Source of the DNA: Castanea sativa
Lineage: Eukaryota; Streptophyta; Magnoliopsida; Fagales; Fagaceae
Direction of reading: 5' to 3'
Length of the DNA stretch: 64,000 nucleotides
Assembly (NCBI RefSeq): GCF_040712315.1
Contig: NC_134017.1
Location: 23,540,322-23,604,321 of the forward strand
This document shows, one piece after another, positions 37,817-49,296 of the stretch (positions within the stretch are counted from its first letter, which is position 1; every line of letters starts with the position of its first letter). Under the pieces are notes generated by a model. It did not search any database and was not told the DNA's origin. It saw nothing but the letters and a program-made list of their open reading frames with translations. The position numbers and the translations under genes were made by a program.

Positions 37817-38863
37817 CTAGTCAATGAAGATATCAAGCTTGGCTGAAAGCAAGTTGATTTGTTCTTGAATAGTAGTCAGCTTGTCAAAGTGCTTATTCTG
37901 AACGTCTCACAGGTCGTCAATCCTCTCAAGAATGATTTGAAATGCATCTGGAGTCACTTTTGAAGATGATGAGGCTCTACTCCTTTTACCACGACTTCGT
38001 GCAGTTGAAGGTTGTCCTTCCGCTTCAGACTTTGTGTTCATAGGCTCTCCTTGTGCTTGATCACCCTCCTCTTCATCACTCGGAAGACGAACCTTGATCC
38101 TTGCGATTGTTAGAGCATTGATAGTCGAAGGAGTAGGCACAAGGCTGATGTCTTGGGGAATTTCCACACCTTTTGCATGAAAGAGCTGCATTAGTAGACT
38201 AGGGAAAATAATTTTTTCCCTTGAAGTTGTCCTTGTTTCATCGGCAATGATGGAGAATGCATGAGCACTAAAGTCAATGTAGGTATTTTCACGAAGCTCC
38301 ATGAGAAATATGGCTTTAGCATTGTTGATGGTAGTCATCTTCTTCACTGGGTACAAATTGAACATCACGATATATGTAAGACACCTCAAACTTGGTGGAA
38401 AAGTAGTTGTGTTAAGGCATCTTCCTTCTCTAACACCACCAATATGGGATTGAACTGTCTCTATGGAGAACATTCTATCCTTGTAGTGAGTGAAATCATG
38501 TTCGAGATCCTCAAAACCAAGAACTTCATCAATGTCCTCCACTTCAATGGTGAACTCATGGCCTCTAATCCAGCAGTCTATTTCATCCTCTCAAAGAATA
38601 GCATTAGCATAGAACTCCCGAATCAATGGTTCACAAACCCTGGGGAGATCACCAAGTATCTTTTCCCAACCTCTATCTTGAAAATAGCCTGGAATAAAGT
38701 AGTCCTTCAAATTAACAGGGTCCACAAATCTCTCTTGGATGATTGGAGCCTTCTCAAATAACTAATTGTATCTCTCAAAGTGTTGGGTAGAGTGGAATCG
38801 AGTATTGTCCATTTTCTTCATCTTGTCAACGTGTTGTGCGGTGGTTTTCTTCTTTGGAGTCAT
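37817..38863 (-). pseudogene. Plant-transposon-protein-domain ORF carried by the retroelement
   Basis: From ATG 38863 (M-T-P-K-K-K-T-T-A) the frame runs about 348 codons to TAG 37817, with in-frame TAG near 38760, TGA near 38590 and TGA near 37911. Recognisable blocks: EVEDIDEVLGFEDLEHDF, NLYPVKKMTTINNAKAIFLMEL, TYIDFSAHAFSIIADETRTTSR and EKIIFPSLLMQLFHAKGVEI, which I know as the putative plant transposon protein domain of unknown function. Then an acidic hinge (SDEEEGDQAQGE), a basic nuclear-signal-like RSRGKRSRASSSS and a C-terminal helix. It lies downstream of the gag remnant in the same orientation, just before the 3' LTR-like repeat, where some retroelements carry extra ORFs. Function unknown; decayed here. 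Confidence 0.7.
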
Positions 38864-39068
38864 CTATAAAAACAAAGCAACAAGTACCACAAAATTGAGC
38901 ACAAAATATGATAAGAAACTCGATTAGTAACCAGGTAGTACCAACACAATGGATATTGAATCACAACCCTAAAAATAGAAATTTAAAGTGTAATCCACCT
39001 AAAATGACATGTAAAAACATAATTACTCAATACATGATAGAATCATGACATTAAGCACTCAAACATGT

Positions 39069-39107
<39 letters not shown>

Positions 39108-41089
39108 TGTGTGTGTGTGTGTGCACGCGCGCACATCAGATGCAAAAGTGCGCAAATTAGGACAAAGTGTAAAAACATATAATCATATGATGTTTCACAA
39201 TCAAAGAAACATGATTATCCCTACGGCCATTGTATTCCATGGAATCCACAGAAACACAAGAAAATGTCTAGAAGACAAACATGATATGCAAAACACAACA
39301 CAAACATGGTATAATGCACAGAAGTGAGAAACAAACATGCAAAACATGTATAATAGGCATTATACTACCAAAACCCATACATCAAACTCAACAAAATATT
39401 AACAAACCATATTCTAACATCATATTTTAAAATCTCAACAAAAACACAAAATCCAAGAAATCAAGGGCTAGAAACATGAAATACTTTGAGAAAAAGAGAG
39501 AACCCATACCTTTTCTTGAAGATTGGTGAAGGATTGATGAAGAAAATGGAGGTTTCGTGAGTGAAAATGGTGGTTTTGGAAGAGGGAGAGGCGGACAAGA
39601 CAATGAAACAACACGTGATACAAGGGAAAATTGAAAAAATTTTGAAAACTGTCTTGAATTTAACCCTATTTGTGCAAAACATGTGTTTTTCGCGACTGAA
39701 ATGAGTCACGAACAAGTCGCCAGGTCAAGTCTCCAAAATCCCGTGTGATAAATTTTGAAAAATTTTTCTAAGCGTTTTTTGCGACTGGAAGGTCCACTTG
39801 CTAGTAAGTCACGAAGGAAGTCGCGAAGCATTCAAAGTAAAACTCATGACTAGAGCTTCCACTCGTGAACTAGTCACCAAACTGAGTTGCGAAAATGCTA
39901 AAGACCCAGAAATTTTGAAATTTTTCTAAATCTTTTTTGCGACTGGGGAGTTGACTCGCTAGAGAGTCGCGAGAGCTTCTAAGTAAGCTTGCGACTGGGG
40001 ACTGGCGATTAGAGTGACTCGTGAGAGTGAGTCGCCAAAATAGAGTTGTACAGTTTTTGAAATTTTTGAAATTTTTCAAAACAAAAATACTTTCCAAAAA
40101 CAATTAAAATACTCAAAAATCTTTTTGGGTTTGATCAACATATGATTGAGTAAGTGCAACATATTTAATCAAGTACAATCACACAAATAAATAAGGCATT
40201 CATTAAATATAGACATGTGTGATGTGTGTAGGTATCAAAGATGAGATAGTCCTTAGTCTAATGTGAAGCTGCAATGATCAATTCAACCAAGACATACACA
40301 ATTAGCACTTGGAAGAGTGATCCATCTCCATTATAGAAATATGCATATATTACCTCCCACAAAACTTGATTACATAACTTTGAAGGTTTTCATTTTAGCT
40401 TCTTACATTTCATATCATTTGATCATTCTTTGAACAATACATCTCATTTTGAGGTCGATGCCTGAAATTTTTGATATTTCAATTTGATGAATAAGCTTTT
40501 GGCTTTTGGGCACCATACATTTTCATATAAGTCATTTTTCTTTTTTCCTAGTCAAATACTAGTATGTGCGACGGCTTATGTAGCTCATATCTCTTTTTTT
40601 TTTAGATTTAACATTGGTTGAGCTCTTTAAGCAAAAATTAAAAATAAAAGTGTTGGAAGATATATAGGCACAAGTCTATGCAAGTCTCAAGATCAACAAA
40701 AATATTGACTAATCATTCATGACAAGTTTGAAGATCTATTTACAACAATCACATAGATGTCAAGATTTTTCCCACAATGATATGAGTGCATAGAGAACAA
40801 GCTATGCTTGTAAATGCACAAAGCCATTTGTACGAAGGTACAAGGCAAAACTTGCGTGCGGCAAAACACAATAATGCCGATCAAACTTTTTGGATTTTCT
40901 ACTTTTTATGTGTTTTTAGATTTTTGACACAACAGAAAGAAAAGATTGATAAAAAAGAAACAAACACTCAAAGCAATTAATAACAGCAACCAAACAATGA
41001 AAACATGCTAGAATGGTAGAAGCATAAGCACACAACCAAACAATGTCATAATAGATAGGAAGTATTGATGCATGGACATGTTCTAATGC
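38864..41089. other. Internal non-coding region with motif array and microsatellite
   Basis: Contains (GA)n(GT)n at 39073-39122, then a cluster of GCGACTGG / GAGTCGCGAG motifs at 39690-40040 that also occur in the flanking repeats. No pol domain is seen on either strand. Confidence 0.6.
39690..40040. repeat. Array of GCGACTGG...GAGTCGCGAG motifs
   Basis: At least four copies of a paired motif (TTGCGACTGGGGAGT, then ACTCGCTAGAGAGTCGCGAG) spaced 60-100 bp. The same words lie in repeat copies A and B (37722-37747, 42497-42530) and at 42622-42655. Confidence 0.75.
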
Positions 41090-41509
41090 TTATGCATGTG
41101 TACCCTTTTTCACCCACACGACACTTGTGTTTGGGGTGATATCCCTAGAGGATTGGGTACTAGAATTGTGACTTTCAAACCTTTGAGTGAAGCTTGCCAA
41201 ACAAGAAGTGATGGTATTAATCATCTTCATCACATCCCTTACATCGGGATCAACTTCTCGTTCTTTTGAGTGCATGGCAGTCCAATTCTCTTTGCCTTTT
41301 CTTTGTCCTCTTGGCCTTTGAGAGCTAACATTCTTTAATGCATTGAGCTTGTGGCAATTTGGTCTAGTGTGACCTCGAATTCCACAATGATGGCAAAAGT
41401 GTTGAGTTTGTGGTCCTTTTTGTGACTTCGGAAGAGATTTTCCTTTCGCTTTGAATTTAGACACAACTAGCCACCAATCAAGAATTGCATTAGTATATTT
41501 ATTCATCAT
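41090..41509 (-). pseudogene. Copia gag C-terminal fragment with zinc knuckle
   Basis: 139 codons: basic leader, zinc knuckle CHHCGIRGHTRPNC at about 41395-41355 (complete C-X2-C-X4-H-X4-C), a basic linker, and an ending VVWVKKGTHA and stop that matches the VWVRK end of the gag at 11893. The UBN2 domain expected before it is missing; only about 100 bp separates it from repeat copy B. Again no pol follows, so this too looks like a gag-only element. Confidence 0.8.
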
Positions 41510-41614
41510 TAAACCCTACTCTTGTTATTCACTTATATAAAGTTTAGATATATTTAATAAAAGAAAAGGCAATTTATTTTGGAAATGAGGTGAGTTGTTG
41601 AATAAAGTGAGAAT

Positions 41615-42809
41615 ATTAATGCATTCTAAATGATGTTATGGATGGGTAGGGGCTGCTCAAACTTTGGTTCATCCAAAGACATCGTTATTGTATTCTAAAG
41701 TGCTATATTATGTCTATTCAAGATCACGTAAACTTTGTGAAAGTTAAATTAGTGTATAAAACACTAATGAATGTTTAGACCCTAAAATTTAACAATTTCA
41801 ACAGAAGCTTATACATAAACAATATATGTGCGGAATAATGAATATAAGCTATAACCAAATAGGTAAAACACTCTAAACCGTAATTAATCACAAATATAGC
41901 AACAATTAAAAGGTAAAAAGTAAGAGAAGAGAGATGCAAACACAAAGATAACACTGGCACATGTTATCGAAGACGAAACCGAAGAACTCGGCGAAAAACC
42001 TCTCCACCGGCCTCCAAGCGGTCAAATGATCCACTAAAGAATAAAGTTAGAATACATAAATAGCAGAAGACCCTCCAGGCCTAATCTACCCAATACACCT
42101 AAGCCCTCCAAGCTTCTTGCTCCAAAAGGGTTACGCCTAACCTTGTCTTCTTTAGCTTCCCGGATCCCGTCATAAGCCCATTGCATCAACTAAGTAAATT
42201 GGTCATTTCTGAACTACTTCCCAAGCACCAAAATACCTCCTCACAAATATGAGTATGTTGTGATAAGAATTTGGCAAAATGTACCTCTCAAGGATATATC
42301 AATAGAGAGGGTGAGATTAAAGGAATTTGGAGAATCAAATGATAAAGATTATGTATAAGTCAATCTTGATTTTCTCTAGGGTTTCTCTCTCAAAATTCTC
42401 TCTAGAAACTCTCTACATTTCGTGGGTATAAGGGTATTTATAGTAGTGTATGTGAGGAATGTGAAAAGTCAGGTTTCATCCAAATAGGGCATTTTGGCGA
42501 CTCAGCCTCATGACTGGAACGAGTCGCGAGCTAACTGCCTGGCTAGACTGTATATTTTTGTCCTGTAGTGCTCCAGCTTTCATGACCCTTCAGTTTCCTG
42601 CATGCTTCACACGTGTGCCACTTTGGCGACTTGTCATTCACGAGCTAGTTGCAAGACTCTTTTGATTTGCACATATCTTGAGTTTTTTGCACATATCTTG
42701 AGTTTTCTTCACACTCTCTCACACACAACTCTTACATGATTCCCACCTATATACATGATATCTAATTGTTAAAATACAAACAAATTTGACACAGAATAAA
42801 ACCAACACA
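41615..42809 (-). repeat. Direct repeat copy B and rest of the 5' LTR-like region
   Basis: 41615-42530 matches copy A over the same 916 bp. The extra 42531-42809 has no counterpart beside copy A and ends AAAACCAACA, so on the minus strand it begins TGTTGGTTTT, an LTR-like start. If this is the 5' LTR, copy A is a 3' LTR lacking its first roughly 280 bp. Confidence 0.65.
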
Positions 42810-44910
42810 TGGTTGATTAAATTCAACCTTACACTTTGAATTTTTATTTTTTAATAATTATGATAAAAGAATTTCAATTAATGTAATCTATTCCATGATG
42901 ATTGTTCTTTATAATCACGATTTTATAATCACAAAATATTTAATATTTCGAGATTAATTCTTCCACCTTACATGAATGGAATCCACCCTTCATGTAAGAG
43001 GGTATATTGTTCCAAGAGAACTGAATAATTACTCATTTATATAAACAAATTTATTTACTCCAAAACTTAGTTGAATAAAATCATAATTGTTTTTTTTTTT
43101 TTTTGAAAACTATGAGATTTTAAAAAAAATAAAAATGTATATTCTTATTTACTAGCTTATATGACCTTTGCATTTCGTTAGTTTATTTTTGTTATTAACT
43201 TATTTATTTAATGTTATTTTTTGTCTCATCTTTAAACCAATAAGCTTAGCAGAAGATGCCAAATTTATTGGTTAATTTTCTTTTGTTATTCCAACTTTCT
43301 AGAACACAAGGAATGGGGATTGACCAAATTATGAAGGGTAGAAATACAAGTTTATTAGTTTATTATTTAAAATTTTCTAGAACATTTTTTTTTTTTTTTG
43401 GGCTTACTTTGTTATTCCTGCTTTCTAGAACATATAAAGATGGATGAGGCTGCACCACATTTTGGGGTAGACAATTCCACAACTTGTAGTTGGTCTATGA
43501 CTAACAGGGAGGTGACCGTTTCCTGGTTGTCTATATATATATATATAATTGTTGGGACTTTCGTTCTCTTAATAATCACTATTTTTGAGAACTAAATTAT
43601 TGACTTTGAGGTAAATCTCCCATCTACAACTATAAAGGTTAGACTATTTTGTAATGGTACTTTTGTTATGTAATGTATTATAAATCCGGTTTTAAATACT
43701 ATTATTACTATATTCGTGTGTTGTTCTATTACTATTTACTCAAAAAAAAAAAATTATTTTGAAGTAAATAGTGAAAGTCTATTTGAGTTACTTTTCAACT
43801 CAAAAACAGTGATCTGCTCTTGAAAAATAATGGGAGTTACCATATTCCAGCATTGCATCTCTGCTGCATAGCTCAGTAGTTTTGATTCTTCTTATTTTTC
43901 GTTTTTTTGTTTATGGAAGAAGAAGGTAATGAACTAAGCAGTGATATCATCACATATGAAATAGAAAGTACCCAGTTGATTAATTTACTAATTTTGACTT
44001 AAGGCTTAGGCTAGGGAAAGGTAGTATTTGAAAATAATAAAGATGAGACCCTTATTTTTTTTCTAAATCATAGCATCAATTAAAATTTAATTAATGGGTC
44101 ATAAAGTAATATTTATTTATTTATTAAAAGAATAAATGGTTTCCGTATTTTTGTTTACTATTCTCAGCTGGGCTGCTTCTAGATAAAAACGATAGTTGAA
44201 TTTTCTGGTCAAGGTTCAACATCCTTGTCAATTATTGTTATTAAGCAACCTATTCATAATTTGTTTCTGTATTTTCTAATGATTACATGGACTAGTAGTC
44301 CAAAATTTTCCATATCTCCATTGTATGGCTACGAAGTGTAAGGGTTGCATATTCTTAATGTTCTTTCTCATTCTTATATGCATGTATTATAAGTGTGTTA
44401 CAAATATATTAAGTCCAGGCCTACTGCACCAATATCTGGTTGCACCACTGTCATAGATGGAAAAACGTAGTAGCGTTAGATCTTGTTCTAAGTTAAATGC
44501 AAACTCTTAAATCCATATAAGCATTTTTTGAACTTAGAAGGAAAAACTCTTGAATCCACTGAAAATAAGAGGAAACTTTAATTTTTTTATTACTTCAATT
44601 TTATTGATAGCAAATTGTTACTTCAACCACATTTGTAGTTGTATTACACATACCAGTATTTACTTGTACTTTGGCAATACCCTAGTTATTGCTACCTACA
44701 TCGAGAGGAAACTCCTATGTTACTACTGATATAGAATAATTTATTCACACTATGATAGGGCTGTTAAATTTACATGATTTAATTAATTAAGAAATGATTC
44801 AACTACATATGTACAAGTATATAGCATGCCAAAAACTTTATAGCTCAATTGAAACTTGGTATTTTAAAAAAGATGTTTGTGTTTTAAATCTGTTATCTTC
44901 CCAACTAAGG

Positions 44911-44955
<45 letters not shown>

Positions 44956-45087
44956 CTAGGGACCTCTACTTCATGACCCCCTCTCTCCAGCTAATTGTTA
45001 TATCTCCTGGAATTTAAATACAAGCAGTTAAGAAGTGATGGAAAATTATGTGTAAAAAAAAATACTTGAAATCAGACTATCATATAC
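42810..45087. other. Intergenic, AT-rich; no continuation of MLO
   Basis: I looked here for the fourth and later MLO exons on the minus strand and found none. Contains T runs (43091, 43388), (TA)n at 44914-44951 and a duplicated CTTTCTAGAACA word (43297, 43421). Confidence 0.55.
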
Positions 45088-45611
45088 CTTATGTAGGCAA
45101 TGCCCTGAATTAGTATCTTCAAACAAAAGTCGTTGTGGATTGTTTGTAGTTGGGTTAGAGTAATGTTCGGTACCATTGGGGTGAACAATGTACCTCTTCT
45201 TACATGGAAGCATGAAAATTGAAAGATGAGTTGGTATGCATATGCGACTTATCAAGCCTTGAAAGACTGTTAGTAGAAGGGAAATGAACCCTAAAAGCAT
45301 CAGTTCTGTAAACAACGTCAGAAGTACATTGATTAGGGATGAACATAATCTTGTGTCTTATTTTTTTGTTCTACTTAATGCCCCATTAATCACAACTTTT
45401 CTCATACTTTTTTCCATATAAAATACCCAATGTTTAAAATAGAAAAAAATAATAATAAAAATAGTAAGACATATGGCAAGTTGTCATTGATGAAACATAA
45501 AGTAAAACACAAAAATTAAAACAAGATTTGTATCTGATCAGGATTAGCAAATTAAAAAAAAAAAAACTAGTCATGTTATGTTGAATATGCATGGTAAAAT
45601 GTTAAGTCTAG

Positions 45612-45616
<5 letters not shown>

Positions 45617-45695
<79 letters not shown>
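45617..45695. repeat. (GA)n microsatellite in MLO intron 2
   Basis: About 79 bp of GA, reading (CT)n on the gene strand and starting three bases after the exon 2 donor GTGCTC. Confidence 0.97.
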
Positions 45696-45696
<1 letters not shown>

Positions 45697-46003
45697 ACCT
45701 TCCTTTAATTTTTGTAATGCTGCATATAGTTTTTCTTGTTTTCTACCTTTCAAGAACTGAAATGAAAAGCAACAAATGTACATCAAACAGAAAACTGCTT
45801 TACAAAATTAAGAAGAAATTTTGTTTTTCGTAATCAGAGGAAAGATGATCATCAAACATACGTAGTAACTTTCGTTGTTTGCTAATCAAACACACAAAAT
45901 CGCACTATTTATTTTTCTTTTTTTCCCCTAGAATTTTGACCAGCCTATGCTATGGTCTTCTACACCTGCAGTATGTGTTGCGTGGTTATGATGTGCCTCT
46001 CCG

Positions 46004-46038
<35 letters not shown>
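46004..46038. repeat. (TA)n microsatellite in MLO intron 1
   Basis: About 35 bp TA run. Confidence 0.95.
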
Positions 46039-46043
<5 letters not shown>

Positions 46044-47449
46044 TTTTCTTTCAGCTTATTCCTCAATATTCATTTAGGATTATTATTCTTTTAGAATTGA
46101 AATTGTTCCTCTTCTTTGGCATTCACGAAAAGCTACGGGTTTTGTATTATACAATTTGAAAAGGATATCAGAATAAAGGTCTATGTTTTATATTAGTAGT
46201 TAAGGGTTCTCAAAAACAAAGGATTGTGTGTACTGTGTAGTTAGGTTTTATCGGGGTTGGGGATTCAAAATATTGTTTTTATCCTTAAAGTTTTTGAGTT
46301 TCGCACTTTGTTTCTAAACTTTAATAATTTTTTTTTCTTAACTATTTAAAGAGATTTTTTCAATAATATACAGATGACAAATTGACTTTTTACAATAATA
46401 TAGGGATGAAAAACATTTTAAATTGAACATTAATAAGTATAACCTTCTCAATAGTTTAAGATCGAGAAAAAAATTTTCAAAGTTTAGGAAAGAAAAATGT
46501 AATTATGCAAAGTTTAATTTAAGAATGAAAACATCATATATTTTAACCCCCCAAAAAAAAGAGCATGTTTTTATTTATTTTTTGAATCATGCATGCATTT
46601 GGCAATCAGTGATTTTTTTTTTTCTTAAAATCTGAAAGAAAAATTTTACTAGATAGCTATTTTTAAAATAATGGAAAAAAAAAAAGTTTTTGTTTAGTTG
46701 GTGCTTCAGCTCTTAATGATATATTCCAGTTCTTGACTAAACTCTCAATTGAGACGTTAATAAACCCATTCATAGATTTGACAAATGCATAACAACCGAA
46801 TAAAATTTTGGTTCGAAATTCAATTGGATTATCAAAAGTGATCATGAATAAAGCAAAGTGTAAGTCCATGAAAGAAAATTTGGCTAGATACATAGTTAAT
46901 GACTAGATACATAGTTACTCCACAACCATGAGCACTGTAAGAATGAAGATTCTAGAGGGTGATTCAAGAGATTTTTTTTCATACCTTTCCAAGTCGATGC
47001 AGACTGCGCTCAACGCATAAAGATATGAGAACAATAATGAAGCAGACGGAGGCAACTACCCAGGTGGGCGTATAAACTAGGGAGTCTGTGTGTTCCAATT
47101 CCATGTCTTGCTAACACAGTGGACAACATATGATAGTGTTGAACTTAAAGCATAAGAAAGATGGTTGCTCATGTTGATGTTGGGAAGCAAAGAATAGAAT
47201 CTGTAAAAGCTAAAATGGAGCAGAATGTATATATATTCAACGAGTGGAAGTTAAGTTATTGGGGACCACTCTACGTAACGCACAGAATCTACCGTGTCGG
47301 AAAGGAAAACTGTTTGCCAAACCATTTGCCAAACAAGAAAACAATCTATGGGACCACCACTTTTGCTTTAGTTCTAAGTTTAGAATTATATTTTTATAAA
47401 CAAGGACCAAACAATCTATTTTATTGAAAAACTCAAAATCACAAGTCCT

Positions 47450-47760
47450 AATCCCTAATCATAAATACAAAAACTTGTGATGAAAGAGTCCATACCCAAT
47501 CCTTCAATGTTCAAACCCAAAGCCCAAACACGAAAACTTTGTAATGCAAAATCAAAAACCACAAATTCCAAACCCGGAACACGAAAACTTATAATGTAAA
47601 ATCTCAAACTTGAAGCCCCAAACCTCACACCCCAAAACTTGTACGCAATGTGAAAACCCAAATACGAAAACTTATAATGAAATAGCCCAAACCTTGGGCC
47701 GCATCACACAAACCCAGAATCCAAAAATACCTATAATGTGAAACCACAAACATAAAAAAT
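47450..47760. repeat. Degenerate tandem repeat, CACGAAAACTTATAATG motif
   Basis: Five or so units of about 60 bp, each with AACCCAAAnACGAAAACTTnTAATG followed by AAATCnCAAAC. Upstream of the MLO fragment. Non-coding. Confidence 0.8.
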
Positions 47761-47789
47761 AAAAGGCACTAACGCACACTTTTAGTGTG

Positions 47790-48384
47790 TAGGGGTGTGC
47801 ATGGGTCGGGTTGATGAGATTTTTTGATCCAATCTACCATGGTGGGTTAAAAAAAATTCAACCCAACCCATCACATAAATCCAACCCAACTCGACCCACA
47901 TGGATCGGGTTGGGTCGAATTGAACCCATAGGTTGGACAAATTTTATTATTATTATTATTATTCTTTTTATTATTAAATTGAGTAAAAAAAATATAAATA
48001 TAAATATATTAAAAAAAAAACTCAAAAATTAGTATCAATGTAACTCCTTAAAGGCAAACCACCCTAATGACTAAACAAAAATAGTAATTTACTAGGATTT
48101 GTATGAAGTAGTTGACTTTTATATAGGATAGGAAGAGCTGGTTATTTAAAAAATTTATTAATTATATAATATATTTTAAATATATATATATTAAATACAT
48201 GGGTGGGTCGGGTTGGGTTTGATGGGTTTGAAATTTTATGACCTAAACCTAACCCAACCCGCTATTAAATTTTTTTTTGTAACCCAACCTAACCCACCAA
48301 GGCCTAAAAACCGACCCAACCCGGCATGTTGGGTTGGGTCGAGTCGGGTTGGGTCAGTTTTGGCGGGTTGGTTGTACACCCTTA
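47790..48384. mobile_element. Short non-autonomous hAT-like element
   Basis: Ends TAGGGGTGTGCATGG and, inverted, TAAGGGTGTACAACC, flanked by AGTGTG on both sides (47784-47789, 48385-48390); the expected 8-bp duplication is only 6 bp as I align it. The body has many GGGTTGGGTC / GACCCAACCC motifs at both ends around an AT-rich core. 595 bp, no coding capacity. Confidence 0.8.
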
Positions 48385-48560
48385 AGTGTGATGGACAAAT
48401 CACAAATATAAAATTCTTGTTGGGTGAGAGGAGGGTAAGGGAAATGGTTCAATTCTCTAGAGAAAACTTCATAAATATATATTTAGATTAAACTTGAGTA
48501 GAATAACACTATTAGTCCTTTTATCCACTTTTGTTACTTTCTTTGCTTATATATCTAATG

Positions 48561-49296
48561 GAGTAAATTTATATTACCCATCCAATTCATTCAAGTCTAA
48601 CAGCAGTTACAATGCCAGTAGGGATAACCCAAATGGAGACAAAGGCAATACCACTATGAATATACACCAACCCACTTCGGCACCCCACGGTGGGGAAAGT
48701 ACTAGCAACGGTAGCATTCAAAATCTGAAAAATTCAAAAGTCTCAAGCCAATCGGACTAGGGATAGGGATGTGACGTGTTAGGAGGCTCAGAGTGTCAAG
48801 CAGCAGAAAGTAAAACCAGATTAGACGATGTGATTGTAGGTAAGGAAGCCTTGAGTCAGAAAGAGGACCCACAGGGTGAGGGATCTGCACCATCCTCTAT
48901 GGAAATACCAGAATCTGGAACACGGGAATTAGCTAGTTAGGTGCTTTAAAAAATGGGCTTAAGTGCATAGGAAACTAAAGACCCCTCTGAGGTCACAAGC
49001 CCATAAAAGCCCAAGAGATATGCCCAAGCATGCGAAGCCAATAGTGAGCAACTGATGGATCATGGGATTATGAAAGCCCAAACTGGAAGGGGCCGGATTA
49101 AAAAGCTTGCTAGAGAGCAAGGTCTAACCCAAGGTAAGGATTCCAAAACCCAAAGCTCAACTATAAGGTTGAAACGTCCTGGTTCTCAAGTTTTCCCAAA
49201 GGGTGAAGAAAAGGTAACTAGGAAAAAAAGATGCAATGGTCTCTTTGGAAGTCTTGGTGATGAAGATGTATCGGCGGTGCTGCGTAGGGAGCCGTG
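48561..49296 (+). pseudogene. LINE ORF1 C-terminal remnant
   Basis: Low-complexity Ser/Asn-rich stretch, then a basic segment (GRGRIKKLAREQG, IRLKRPGSQVF) ending just before ORF2, as in plant L1 ORF1 proteins that bind element RNA. Several in-frame stops lie between 48760 and 49050. The N-terminal part with the zinc knuckle is absent. Confidence 0.6.

Larger units (their letters stand above)
45088..47104 (-). pseudogene. MLO family gene, 5' fragment (three exons)
   Basis: MLO proteins are seven-helix plasma-membrane calmodulin-binding proteins; some are needed for powdery mildew infection. Exon 1 (47104-46985) encodes 40 residues, M-E-L-E-H-T-D-S-L-V-Y-T-P-T-W then the first membrane helix. 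Exon 2 (45756-45699) gives FLKGRKQEKLYAALQKLKE. Exon 3 (45305-45088) starts ELMLLGFISLLLTVFQ, the second helix, and runs into the first extracellular loop with RLLFED and HCLHK. Splice sites are GT-AG with matching phases, total about 132 residues against about 500-580 for the family. The next expected exon (loop end and third helix) is not found downstream, so this is a truncated fragment even though its three exons are intact. Confidence 0.85.

Noticed and set aside
38261..38761. 166-codon + strand frame
   Set aside because: It mirrors the plant-transposon-protein ORF, whose minus-strand reading has recognisable conserved blocks.
45578..45760. Open frames encoding Arg-Glu repeats
   Set aside because: Pure (GA)n translation inside an MLO intron.
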